Source: Alphaproteobacteria bacterium
GTDB taxonomy: Bacteria > Pseudomonadota > Alphaproteobacteria > UBA9655
Assembly (NCBI GenBank): GCA_013287205.1
Contig: JABDEE010000002.1
Coordinates: 1 to 54,627 of the forward strand
DNA: 54,627 bases
Reading direction: 5' to 3'
Part shown: positions 1 through 7,237 of the stretch, one piece after another
Numbering within the stretch: the first letter of the stretch is position 1
Layout: every line of letters begins with the position of its first letter
The notes under the pieces: generated by a model
The model's input: the letters and a program-made list of their open reading frames with translations, nothing else
Told to the model about the DNA's origin: nothing
Databases searched by the model: none
Translations under genes and position numbers: made by a program

Positions 1-183
1 TTCAGTCCCCGCTTTGCGGGGGCCTAGAAGGTCTTGACCCGGCTACGCCAAGAGGCTTCGCCGTGGCGAGTCGGGGACCCAGAGCGCAAAAATTCTTTCA
101 TACCTTGGCCTCTGGGTCCCCGGTCAAGTTCCTCTACACCCCCAACAAGTTGGGGGTAAGAGGAACTAAGCCGGGGATGACAC
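1..183. repeat. Nested palindromic repeat, copy R1 (cut by window start)
   Basis: No gene lies here. The sequence is a set of nested inverted repeats: GGGGACCCAGAG (73-84) pairs with CTCTGGGTCCCC (110-121). A longer arm follows: CCCCGG (118-123), AGTTCCTCT (127-135), CCCCCAAC (139-146), a 2-base loop, GTTGGGGG (149-156), AGAGGAACT (159-167), CCGGGG (171-176). It ends in GGGGATGAC. It has the same layout as copy R2 at 22437-22608, with paired substitutions in three stems. It abuts the stop codon of gmhB. Confidence 0.85.
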
Positions 184-189
184 CTCTAA

Positions 190-726
190 CTACGTACTCA
201 GCAACCACCCCACCGCATCAAACAAATCGTCCACAATCGCCAGCGGAACCACTGCCCCCGGCAGCTCTTGCTCAGTTTCAGCTCCCTTCCCCGTCCGCAC
301 GAGGATAGAGGGACATCCCGCTTTATGGGCCGCCTCAAGATCGCGCAACGCATCCCCAATAAGAACCGCTTCTTGAGGCTGAACCTCAAATGTCTCCAAA
401 GCTTCCCATACAAGGCCTGGATTCGGCTTGCGCCGAGGATCATCTTTATCTGCCGACGTACAGGTAAAAATGAGATCAATAAAAGCTCCCTTTTCTTTCA
501 AAAGAGCCGCCATATGGAGATGGATATCCTCAAGATCCGCGTCTGTGATGTCCCCACGCCCCACAACCGCCTGGTTCGTCACAATCGCAACCGGAATCCC
601 CGCCTCATTGAGACGCCGAATCGCCTCCCCAACCCGCGGCAGAAGGGTAAATTCCTCCCGCTTTCTCACAGAGGTTGGAAGATCTTTGTTAATCACGCCA
701 TCACGGTCAAGGAGGACAAGTTTCAT
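190..726 (-). CDS. gmhB: D-glycero-beta-D-manno-heptose 1,7-bisphosphate 7-phosphatase
   Basis: Removes the C7 phosphate of heptose 1,7-bisphosphate in the cytoplasmic ADP-heptose pathway that feeds LPS inner core. The 178 aa product is a HAD-superfamily phosphatase of the usual GmhB length. Visible motifs are LLDRDGVIN near the N-terminus (nucleophile and general-acid Asp), TNQ at about residue 50, RKPNPG at about 120 and IGDALRD at about 143. The zinc loop typical of enteric GmhB (C-x-H ... C-x-C) is not intact: one Cys remains in FTCTSADKDD and the His and paired Cys are missing. The partner genes gmhA and hldE lie just to the right on the opposite strand, which supports GmhB over histidinol-phosphatase. 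Confidence 0.9.
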   Translation of the reverse strand: MKLVLLDRDGVINKDLPTSVRKREEFTLLPRVGEAIRRLNEAGIPVAIVTNQAVVGRGDITDADLEDIHLHMAALLKEKGAFIDLIFTCTSADKDDPRRKPNPGLVWEALETFEVQPQEAVLIGDALRDLEAAHKAGCPSILVRTGKGAETEQELPGAVVPLAIVDDLFDAVGWLLST

Positions 727-839
727 CGTGCAAAACTATCACATACTTTTTATCGGGTCAAAAATTTCGGAGAGCTCGCCACGGCATAGTCTAGATTGCC
801 AAGGCGAGAGCAAAGGATAAAGGATCTTTGTGCACTATG

Positions 840-1013
840 TCATTGATTCTCTGTTGCACATTCCTTCATGCAGTACTGATAGTCACCATGATACAATTTA
901 CAACTCTCAGAACATTGTTCGGTAACGTTTTCGGCGACTACGGCTCCAGAAAAGGTTAAGGTCATCCCGATGATGATGGCGGCATTAAGTATAAGGTTTT
1001 TTGTTACAGTCAT
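840..1013 (-). CDS. Small secreted twin-CX3C peptide (unrecognised)
   Basis: A 57 aa ORF (59 aa from the upstream ATG at 1019) whose family I do not recognise. The ATG at 1013 is favoured because AGGAG (1021-1025) sits 7 bases before it; the ATG at 1019 is only one base from it. The N-terminus reads as a signal peptide: MTVTKN, a hydrophobic stretch, then a GAVVA-E cleavage-like site. The mature part is about 30 aa and holds four Cys in two CxxxC motifs, CSESC and CMKEC, nine residues apart. In exported proteins that spacing usually forms two disulfides between paired helices. A perfect 9-bp inverted repeat lies directly upstream of the ribosome binding site. Expression is not shown. Confidence 0.6.
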   Translation of the reverse strand: MTVTKNLILNAAIIIGMTLTFSGAVVAENVTEQCSESCKLYHGDYQYCMKECATENQ

Positions 1014-1027
1014 TTTCATTCTCCTGT

Positions 1028-1076
1028 TATGACGCTAAAGCCGTGTATGTTAGTCATATAATGTTACAGCGTCATA
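1028..1076 (-). promoter_or_regulatory. Inverted repeat in the leader of the CX3C peptide gene
   Basis: TATGACGCT (1028-1036) and AGCGTCATA (1068-1076) are a perfect 9-bp inverted repeat separated by 31 bases. Read on the minus strand, the second arm ends two bases before the AGGAG ribosome binding site of the small secreted peptide. It could be an operator or a leader-RNA stem that controls access to that site; the sequence alone cannot separate these. Confidence 0.5.
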
Positions 1077-1130
1077 TTCGATGCTATCACCTCGAGGTTA
1101 CATATCCGTTAATGGGTAAGCATCCATTCC

Positions 1131-1159
1131 TTGCACTTGAACTCTAAACACTTTATAAG
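1131..1159 (+). promoter_or_regulatory. Probable promoter of gmhA-hldE
   Basis: TTGCAC (1131-1136) and TATAAG (1154-1159) are separated by 17 bases, a good match to a housekeeping sigma-70-type promoter. The predicted transcript starts about 25 bases before the gmhA ATG. Confidence 0.5.
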
Positions 1160-1190
1160 AAATCAGAAATAACGATGGGAAGTATTCAGA

Positions 1191-1787
1191 ATGACACAAT
1201 CATCATTCAACCTGCACACCTTCTATAGCGCGGAAGGAGAAGAGCATCTTCATGTCGCAAAAGCAACCTTTGAGCAACTGAGGGACCCCTTTGCCCAGTG
1301 GGTAGACGCTTCCGTGCATGCCCTCAAAAATGGCAAAAAACTTTTATTTTTTGGGAATGGGGGAAGTGCTGCCGATGCGCAGCACCTCGCCACAGAGCTC
1401 ACGGTTCGGTATATAAAGGATCGCCGCGCCCTTGCCGCGATTGCTTTGACAACAGATTCTTCAACGCTTACAGCCATTGGCAATGATTTTGGCTTTGAAT
1501 ACCTCTTTTCCCGTCAAATTGAGGCCTTAGGCCAGGAGGGAGATGTGGCTATTGGGATCTCAACCTCTGGAAAAAGCCCCAATGTCCTCAAGGCGTTTGA
1601 GACTGCTCGATCCAAGGGCCTCACAACAGTAGGCCTTACAGGCGGCACGGGAGGGCTCCTTCCCCAGTATGCAGATATTCTGATAAAAGTCCCCTCAGCA
1701 ACAACATCACGTATCCAAGAAATGCACATTACATTGGGACAAATGCTCTGCGGAGCAATCGAACATAGCTTAGGCTTGGTAACATAA
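1191..1787 (+). CDS. gmhA: Sedoheptulose 7-phosphate isomerase
   Basis: Converts sedoheptulose 7-phosphate to D-glycero-D-manno-heptose 7-phosphate, the first step of ADP-heptose synthesis for LPS core. The 198 aa product is a single SIS-domain protein of normal length. GNGGSAADAQH at residues 55-65 and STSGKSPN at about 124 form the sugar-phosphate site. SRIQEMHITLGQ near residue 173 carries the conserved catalytic Glu/His segment of the family. It is followed after 15 bases by hldE, with which it presumably forms an operon from the promoter at 1131. The same pathway also makes ADP-heptose, which animal ALPK1 senses (established knowledge, not tested here). Confidence 0.95.
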   Translation: MTQSSFNLHTFYSAEGEEHLHVAKATFEQLRDPFAQWVDASVHALKNGKKLLFFGNGGSAADAQHLATELTVRYIKDRRALAAIALTTDSSTLTAIGNDFGFEYLFSRQIEALGQEGDVAIGISTSGKSPNVLKAFETARSKGLTTVGLTGGTGGLLPQYADILIKVPSATTSRIQEMHITLGQMLCGAIEHSLGLVT

Positions 1788-1802
1788 GGAAAAGAGAGCA
1801 AC

Positions 1803-3281
1803 ATGCCCCATGATTTTTTAAACGCATTTTCCAAGACCCGCATTCTCTGCATCGGGGACGCGATGATCGATCGATTTGTCAGAGGGAAAACCTCAAGAAT
1901 TTCCCCTGAAGCTCCCATTCCCGTCCTCCATATCGAAGACGAAACCACCACAGTCGGGGGCGCCGCAAACGTTGTCCGCAATTTGGAGGCCCTCGGCGCA
2001 AGCGTCACCTTCATTTCCGTGATTGGCAACGATAGAGACGGCGAGCAACTGCAAAAGAGGCTCGACGCCCTTTCGAACGTAAAATCCTATCTCCTGGTTG
2101 ATGAGCGTCGCACCACAACGGTAAAGACACGCTTTATTGCATCCAACCAACAGATCCTACGGACAGATCAGGAACAGGTTTTATCTTTAACGGACGAACT
2201 CGAATCCGATCTTTTCAACCTCTTCAAGACCACCCTTCCCAATCATGATCTTGTCATTCTTTCTGATTATGCCAAGGGAATGTTCTCCCGGAAAGGATTG
2301 CGAGCGCTTATCCAAGAAGCAAATCGTCAAGGAAAGCCTATAGTCGTGGATCCAAAGGGACGGGATTATAGCCTGTATGAAGGAGCAACGCTCCTCACAC
2401 CTAACCGCAAGGAGCTTGCAGAAACAACTCATATGCCCGTCCAAACCGATGACGAAATCATCGCAGCTGCTCAAACCATCCTGAAACAACACGCGATTTC
2501 AACCATGATTGTCACACGGGATGCAGAGGGGATGACCCTCATTGAAGCCTCAGGACACGTTGAACATAGTCCTACCCAAGCACGGGAAATTTGTAGCGTC
2601 TCCGGTGCAGGCGACACCGTCATTGCGACCCTTGCAATGGGGATTGCATCAGGTCTTCCCATTGCCAAAACAATGCATCTCGCCAATGTTACCGCAGGTC
2701 TTGTTGTCGCTAAAGTGGGCACATCCATCGTAAGGCAAACGGAACTTCAAACAGCCCTCCATCTCGAAGCGCAAGCCCATGAGCAAAAAATTGTTTCCTG
2801 GGAAGAGGCGCAAGAGACCACGCAGAAATGGAAACAACAAGGACAGCGCCTTGTCTTTACGAATGGGTGTTTTGATCTCCTCCATCCGGGTCATATCTCC
2901 CTTTTAAGTCAAGCCAAGAAAAAGGGAGACAAACTCATTGTTGGCCTCAATACGGATACCTCCGTCCAACGCCTCAAAGGTCCCACCCGTCCTGTACAAC
3001 AAGAGAGAGCGCGCGCTCTTGTCCTTGCCGCTCTTGAGCATGTGGACATGATTGTTTTATTCGACTCAGAAACCCCTCTTGAATTGATCCAACACCTCAG
3101 GCCTGATGCCCTTGTGAAGGGCGCCGACTATACCATCAGCCAACTGGCAGGAGCTCCCTTTATCCAAAGCTACGGGGGACAGGTCTACCTTGTTGACCTT
3201 GTCGAAGGACAAAGTACAACACGGCTCATTTCAAAAATTGGCCCCTCCTTAGGGGATGACAGAAGCGTGATAAATGCATAA
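1803..3281 (+). CDS. hldE: Bifunctional heptose 7-phosphate kinase / heptose 1-phosphate adenylyltransferase
   Basis: Performs two steps of ADP-heptose synthesis: phosphorylation of heptose 7-phosphate at C1, and adenylylation of heptose 1-phosphate after GmhB has acted. The 492 aa protein is full length. Residues 1 to about 320 are a PfkB/ribokinase-type kinase with VGGAANV at about 51 and the anion-hole/base motif SGAGDT at about 267-272. Residues about 345-492 are a nucleotidyltransferase with TNGCFDLLHPGH at about 353-364 and KGADY. The start has a purine-rich ribosome site (AAGGAAAAGAGAG) just upstream. hldD, the epimerase gene, is not in the window. Confidence 0.96.
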   Translation: MPHDFLNAFSKTRILCIGDAMIDRFVRGKTSRISPEAPIPVLHIEDETTTVGGAANVVRNLEALGASVTFISVIGNDRDGEQLQKRLDALSNVKSYLLVDERRTTTVKTRFIASNQQILRTDQEQVLSLTDELESDLFNLFKTTLPNHDLVILSDYAKGMFSRKGLRALIQEANRQGKPIVVDPKGRDYSLYEGATLLTPNRKELAETTHMPVQTDDEIIAAAQTILKQHAISTMIVTRDAEGMTLIEASGHVEHSPTQAREICSVSGAGDTVIATLAMGIASGLPIAKTMHLANVTAGLVVAKVGTSIVRQTELQTALHLEAQAHEQKIVSWEEAQETTQKWKQQGQRLVFTNGCFDLLHPGHISLLSQAKKKGDKLIVGLNTDTSVQRLKGPTRPVQQERARALVLAALEHVDMIVLFDSETPLELIQHLRPDALVKGADYTISQLAGAPFIQSYGGQVYLVDLVEGQSTTRLISKIGPSLGDDRSVINA

Positions 3282-3321
3282 AGTTGACAGGCATATCTAA
3301 AGACATAAACAAAGGTCATTC

Positions 3322-5127
3322 GTGCCCAATAAAAACAAAAAAGTGTTTATGAGTGTGAAAATACACGGGGGACCCGCGTTCACACTCATCCAGTTTCATG
3401 GCATTGAGCGTTTATCCTCTCTGTTCGAATACCAGCTAACACTTCTCTCACCCAGTCGCACCGCTCCTTTTGAAAAAATATTGGGAAAACTTGCCACCGT
3501 TTCCATAACAGCAGGGGATAAAACGCGAACTTTCACCGGAATGATCGGACACTTCGAACAAGAGGGGACGCCGTTTAATCTTCCGAAAGCACATCCATCT
3601 TATGATCTGGAAACAGTGTATCGAGCGACCCTCTATCCCGCTTTCTGGCTTCTAAAGTTTTCAGGCCAATGCCGCTCTTTTCAACATCAATCTGCCCATA
3701 CCATTATCAAAAAAGTGTTCAAGGACCATAAACTCCCCCATGAGGACAAGGTCCACAAACATGGAAAACGCGTGCGTGATTTTTGTGTGCAGTACAATGA
3801 AACCGACTTTGATTTTGTGTCGCGCCTCATGGAAGAAGAAGGAATCTTTTATTTTTTCGACCAAACGCCAGAAGGACATAGACTCGTTCTTGGAGATGCC
3901 CCTTCAGCCCATAAAGCGTGCCCCCATGAACCCTCTGCGAGTTTCGATGACAGACAGGGTCAAGATCCGTTCCTCCTAACGGTCACCTCGTGTTTTATTA
4001 AAAAACAACTCGGAACAAGCGCTGTAAACCGATTAAGCTTCAACTACTTAACCCCGAAGACGCCTCTGAAAGCCCATGCAGCTGAAAAACCCATGCATGG
4101 CACGCTTACAACCTACAAAGAAATCTATAAAACAAAAAGCGAAGGAGAAGCTCTCGCCAAGATTCAATTGGAAGAGCTCGAGTGTCCGAAGACAATCGTC
4201 AAAGGAACATCAACAAATCCTTTCTTTCTTGCAGGATATAAGTTTAAGCTCAAGGATCACCCTCGTCACGACGCAAACATCGAATACACACTCTATGAGA
4301 TCATTCACGAAGCGCACCTCTCCCCTGAGGAGCCCGAGTCTCTTTACACAAACCATTTTGAAGCTTTTCCCGCACACACGCCTTTTCGACCCGCCGCCCT
4401 CACGCCTAAACCGCGTATTTACGGAACACAAACAGCAAAAGTGACCGGGAAGATGGGAGAAGAAATCGAGACAGATAAATACGGACGCATAAAAGTACGT
4501 TTTCACTGGGATCCCTCAAAAGAGGAAAAGCCTACCTCCTGTTGGATCCGGGTCGCCACAACAGTGGCCGGTCAAGGATGGGGAACCGTCTTTACACCGC
4601 GTGTTGGCATGGAAGTTGTCGTTTCCTTCATTGACGGGGATCCTGACAACCCCCTCGTTATTGGATCTGTCTATAACGGGGACCACCTTCCCCCTTACTT
4701 GCCCAAGAACGATACAAAATCAACACTCAAAAGCAAGACGTTCAAGGGAGCAGGTAACAATGAATTTTGGATTGAGGATAAAAAAGGAAAGGAAGAAATT
4801 TATTGGCATGCCCAAAAAGACCTCAATATCGCTGTCGAAGCCAATAGTTCTTTAAAAATTACAAAGGGCAATCATCTGATTGAAATTAAAGAAGGAAATA
4901 TGACGGTCACATGTAAAAAAGGCAACGCCACTTTTACAGTTACAGGAAACATGTCCATTACGTGCACCCAAAATTTTAGCGTTAAGGCTAAAACCATTAC
5001 GCTCACATCGGACTCAAGTGCTGAACTCACAACCAAAGGACCAACCACTGTTAAAGCTAGCGGCCCCCTTACATTGCAAGGTGCCACAACAACCATCAAG
5101 GGAGCCCTGGTAAATCTCAATGGATAA
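3322..5127 (+). CDS. vgrG: Type VI secretion spike protein VgrG
   Basis: Forms the trimeric spike at the tip of a contractile T6SS-type needle. The 601 aa protein has a gp27/Rhs-VgrG N-terminal region (about 10-370, including FCVQYNETDFDFVSRLMEEEGIF split over two segments near 155-180), then a gp5 OB-fold region with DKYGRIKVRFHWD and GWGTVFTPRVGMEVVVSF. A C-terminal beta-helix of short Thr/Lys/Asn-rich strands ends IKGALVNLNG, where PAAR proteins usually dock. There is no C-terminal toxin extension. The GTG at 3322 follows AAAGG; an ATG at 3349 is an alternative. The gene overlaps the next one by 8 bases, so the spike and its two followers are one unit. No other T6SS core gene is in the window. 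Confidence 0.93.
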   Translation: MPNKNKKVFMSVKIHGGPAFTLIQFHGIERLSSLFEYQLTLLSPSRTAPFEKILGKLATVSITAGDKTRTFTGMIGHFEQEGTPFNLPKAHPSYDLETVYRATLYPAFWLLKFSGQCRSFQHQSAHTIIKKVFKDHKLPHEDKVHKHGKRVRDFCVQYNETDFDFVSRLMEEEGIFYFFDQTPEGHRLVLGDAPSAHKACPHEPSASFDDRQGQDPFLLTVTSCFIKKQLGTSAVNRLSFNYLTPKTPLKAHAAEKPMHGTLTTYKEIYKTKSEGEALAKIQLEELECPKTIVKGTSTNPFFLAGYKFKLKDHPRHDANIEYTLYEIIHEAHLSPEEPESLYTNHFEAFPAHTPFRPAALTPKPRIYGTQTAKVTGKMGEEIETDKYGRIKVRFHWDPSKEEKPTSCWIRVATTVAGQGWGTVFTPRVGMEVVVSFIDGDPDNPLVIGSVYNGDHLPPYLPKNDTKSTLKSKTFKGAGNNEFWIEDKKGKEEIYWHAQKDLNIAVEANSSLKITKGNHLIEIKEGNMTVTCKKGNATFTVTGNMSITCTQNFSVKAKTITLTSDSSAELTTKGPTTVKASGPLTLQGATTTIKGALVNLNG

Positions 5128-5674
5128 TGACCCCATTCACAACGAAACGGCTCCCTCTCAACCCTTTGAAGAGGGACAGCTTCACGGAGAATCCGTTCAC
5201 TATGACGATGAGGGACGTCTCGAATACAAGATGACGTACGAGAAAGGACTCCCTCATGGCCCAGCAACTTTTTACAACCATAATATCCCGCAACTTTCCA
5301 CCCATTTTCATGAAGGCAAACAACACGGGGAGGCAATTTACTATGACGAAGACGGCAATATACACGCCCGCATCCATCATGAACATGGGCTCAAGCAGGG
5401 GGCTTCCCTCACTTATGATGCCTATGGTTCCCTCCAACAGGTCGTCCACTATGTGAAGGATATCCTGGAAGGACAAAGCCTCAGGTATTATCCGAGCGGC
5501 GCCCTCCTCGAATCAGGCGCATACGTTCAAGGCAAACGCCACGGCGATTTTATCACTTACGATGAAAACGGGACCGTACGACAAATCCTCACCTTTGAGC
5601 AGGGTCGTCTTGTACGTGCCCCGGAACTCTATGATCCTCAAGGATACCTCATCTTTCCCCAGGAGGCCGTGTGA
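5120..5674 (+). CDS. MORN/YwqK-type repeat protein of the VgrG cassette
   Basis: A 184 aa protein made almost wholly of about six to seven repeats of roughly 20-23 residues with the core G-x-x-H-G-x-x-x-x-Y (for example GQLHGESVHYDD, GLPHGPATFYN, GKQHGEAIYYDE, GKRHGDFITYDE). This is the MORN_2/YwqK pattern. It has no signal peptide or membrane segment. It starts inside the last codons of vgrG and its last bases overlap the GTG start of the next gene. Its position between the spike and PAAR-like genes suggests an adaptor, chaperone or immunity role. YwqK homologues are often labelled antitoxins, but no toxin gene is visible here, so the function is open. Confidence 0.8.
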   Translation: MDNDPIHNETAPSQPFEEGQLHGESVHYDDEGRLEYKMTYEKGLPHGPATFYNHNIPQLSTHFHEGKQHGEAIYYDEDGNIHARIHHEHGLKQGASLTYDAYGSLQQVVHYVKDILEGQSLRYYPSGALLESGAYVQGKRHGDFITYDENGTVRQILTFEQGRLVRAPELYDPQGYLIFPQEAV

Positions 5675-6063
5675 GCTTCGCCGTCGTTGGAGGAGCAGGA
5701 ATTTTAGCCTGCTCACATGGTACAGCTCCAACACCCTTTGTCGTCCTCCCCACACGAAAAGTCATGGTCTCAAGTATGTTAATGGGAAACATCTCGGATA
5801 TCGCCCCCATGGCGAATATTACGCCCTTCGCCATGTGCACCTCACTTGCAAATCCGACAGTCGCGGCCGCGACCGCAGCCGCAAATGGTGTGCTGACCCC
5901 CATGCCCTGTGTTCCTGTCACGACGGCTCCCTGGATTTCTGGAGCAACAACTGTCCTCGTACAAGGAGTGCCCGCTCTTGATAAATCCGCAATGCTTATG
6001 TGCACGTGGGCAGGCATGATTACAGTTAAGCAACCGGGGAATACAATCGTTAAGGTCCCCTGA
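5671..6063 (+). CDS. DUF4280 PAAR-like spike-tip protein
   Basis: A 130 aa protein matching the DUF4280 pattern of PAAR-like tip proteins: an N-terminal GGAGILACSHG, then NITPFAMCTSLANP, a VAAATAAANG repeat region, LTPMPCVPVT, a PWISGATTV turn and MLMCTWAGMI near the end. Four conserved Cys (about residues 14, 55, 80 and 110) are in the family positions and may bind metal. Members sharpen the VgrG trimer and help load effectors. The GTG start at 5671 overlaps the preceding stop by 4 bases, so vgrG, the MORN gene and this gene are translationally coupled. No C-terminal effector domain is fused. Confidence 0.85.
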   Translation: MSFAVVGGAGILACSHGTAPTPFVVLPTRKVMVSSMLMGNISDIAPMANITPFAMCTSLANPTVAAATAAANGVLTPMPCVPVTTAPWISGATTVLVQGVPALDKSAMLMCTWAGMITVKQPGNTIVKVP

Positions 6064-6064
6064 G

Positions 6065-6580
6065 ATGACACTTTCTCCCCTTACCTTAAGGGATTACCGG
6101 GAAGCCTCCACCTTGCATCAAGAGGCTTTCTTCACAGGATGGAGTGACACATCTTTTCAAGAATTGCTCCAAACTCCCCACACCTTTGGGATACAAATGC
6201 GAGAAAAAGAGAATTTGCTCGGATATATCCTCTGGAGAGAAATAGAGGACGAAGCAGAAATATTGACCTTTGTAATTGCTACCCATGCCCGCCAGAAAGG
6301 GCGCGGTAGTGCCCTTTTAAACGCTTTATGTGCCCGTTTAAAAAGAAAAGAGATCCAGAGCCTTTTCATTGAGGTGGCTGAGGATAATATCCCTGCCCTT
6401 TCCTTTTACCAAAAGCATGCCTTTACACTTTTAGGGAAAAGAAAAAATTATTACGCTCGAGAAAACAATACATATATTTGCGCGATGACTTTTCAAAAAA
6501 AATTACACGAATACCTCCCAAAACAGAAAGGATTTATTAAAAACAAAAAAGATGTTGACGATCCTTTCATAATGAAATAA
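6065..6580 (+). CDS. rimI: Ribosomal-protein-alanine N-acetyltransferase family (RimI-like GNAT)
   Basis: A 171 aa GNAT acetyltransferase. The acetyl-CoA site is HARQKGRGSALLNAL (about 79-93), followed by EVAEDNIPALSFYQKHAF, the hallmark of RimI, which acetylates the N-terminal Ala of ribosomal protein S18. The C-terminal 25 residues (LPKQKGFIKNKKDVDD region) are lysine-rich and not part of the core fold. The ATG lies 1 base after the DUF4280 stop, so read-through from the spike cassette is likely. In many alphaproteobacteria rimI follows tsaB and precedes a regulator, plsC/olsA and miaB. Here the T6SS cassette occupies the place where tsaB would be expected (inference). Confidence 0.8.
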   Translation: MTLSPLTLRDYREASTLHQEAFFTGWSDTSFQELLQTPHTFGIQMREKENLLGYILWREIEDEAEILTFVIATHARQKGRGSALLNALCARLKRKEIQSLFIEVAEDNIPALSFYQKHAFTLLGKRKNYYARENNTYICAMTFQKKLHEYLPKQKGFIKNKKDVDDPFIMK

Positions 6581-6615
6581 AAAGCATACAAGTCAATTAA
6601 ACGAAAGGTAACATC

Positions 6616-7044
6616 ATGACAGAACGAAATGAATCCCTAGACATCATGCCATTAGTGGCGGACGTTGTTGCAGCTTATGTCTCTAATAATGAAATGGAAG
6701 CCGACAACCTTCCTGCTTTCATTTTACAAATCCACCGCAGCCTCTGCAATATTGCATCAGGACATTCAGTTTTACTGCATGACCGTCCCGACCCAGCAGT
6801 TACGATTGAAGATTCTATCCAACCTGATTACATCGTATGCCTTGAAGACGGCCGTCGTTTGAAAATGCTCAAGCGCCACCTCAAAACAGCCTACAATATG
6901 ACACCTGATCAATACCGGGAGCGTTGGAACTTGGCAAAAGACTACCCCATGGTAGCACCAAACTATGCTAAGCGCCGCAGCAACCTGGCCAAGGACATTG
7001 GTCTTGGCACACGTCGTGGACGCCAATCTGAAGTCGCTGCGTAA
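6616..7044 (+). CDS. mucR: MucR/Ros-family transcriptional regulator
   Basis: A 142 aa alphaproteobacterial H-NS-like regulator of the Ros/MucR family. These proteins bind AT-rich DNA and control surface polysaccharide, motility and virulence genes. The C-terminal domain is well conserved: DYIVCLEDGRRLKMLKRHL, then MTPDQYRERW and DYPMVAPNYAKRR. In classical Ros/MucR the finger has C-x2-C; here the second Cys is Asp (CLED), so the zinc site is altered, as in some characterised zinc-independent homologues. The N-terminal 60 residues match the usual oligomerisation region. The ribosome site AAAGG lies 8 bases before the ATG. A hairpin terminator follows. Confidence 0.9.
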   Translation: MTERNESLDIMPLVADVVAAYVSNNEMEADNLPAFILQIHRSLCNIASGHSVLLHDRPDPAVTIEDSIQPDYIVCLEDGRRLKMLKRHLKTAYNMTPDQYRERWNLAKDYPMVAPNYAKRRSNLAKDIGLGTRRGRQSEVAA

Positions 7045-7060
7045 CGTCCCCTCTCAAAGG

Positions 7061-7094
7061 CCGATATCCCTCAACGAGGGTATCGGTCTTCTTG
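7061..7094 (+). terminator. Hairpin terminator after mucR
   Basis: CCGATATCCCT pairs with AGGGTATCGG (one bulged base) around a CAACG-type loop, and is followed by TCTTCTT. The U-tract is imperfect, so termination may be partial. No gene is visible between here and olsB at 7238. Confidence 0.6.
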
Positions 7095-7237
7095 CACCCA
7101 GATGAAGAAGGACATATACTCCATTGTTATCGCCGCGTAAGCGGGAAGCAGGAATTAGAAAATAAGAATCAGATTTTCTTTCCGGACGCCTGTTTTCTGA
7201 CCCCTAACACCTGAGATATGGAGAACTTCTAGAGAAA

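Noticed and set aside
63-308. 81 aa ORF at the window start
   Set aside because: It runs through repeat R1 and the antisense of gmhB, and has no ribosome site or recognisable domain.
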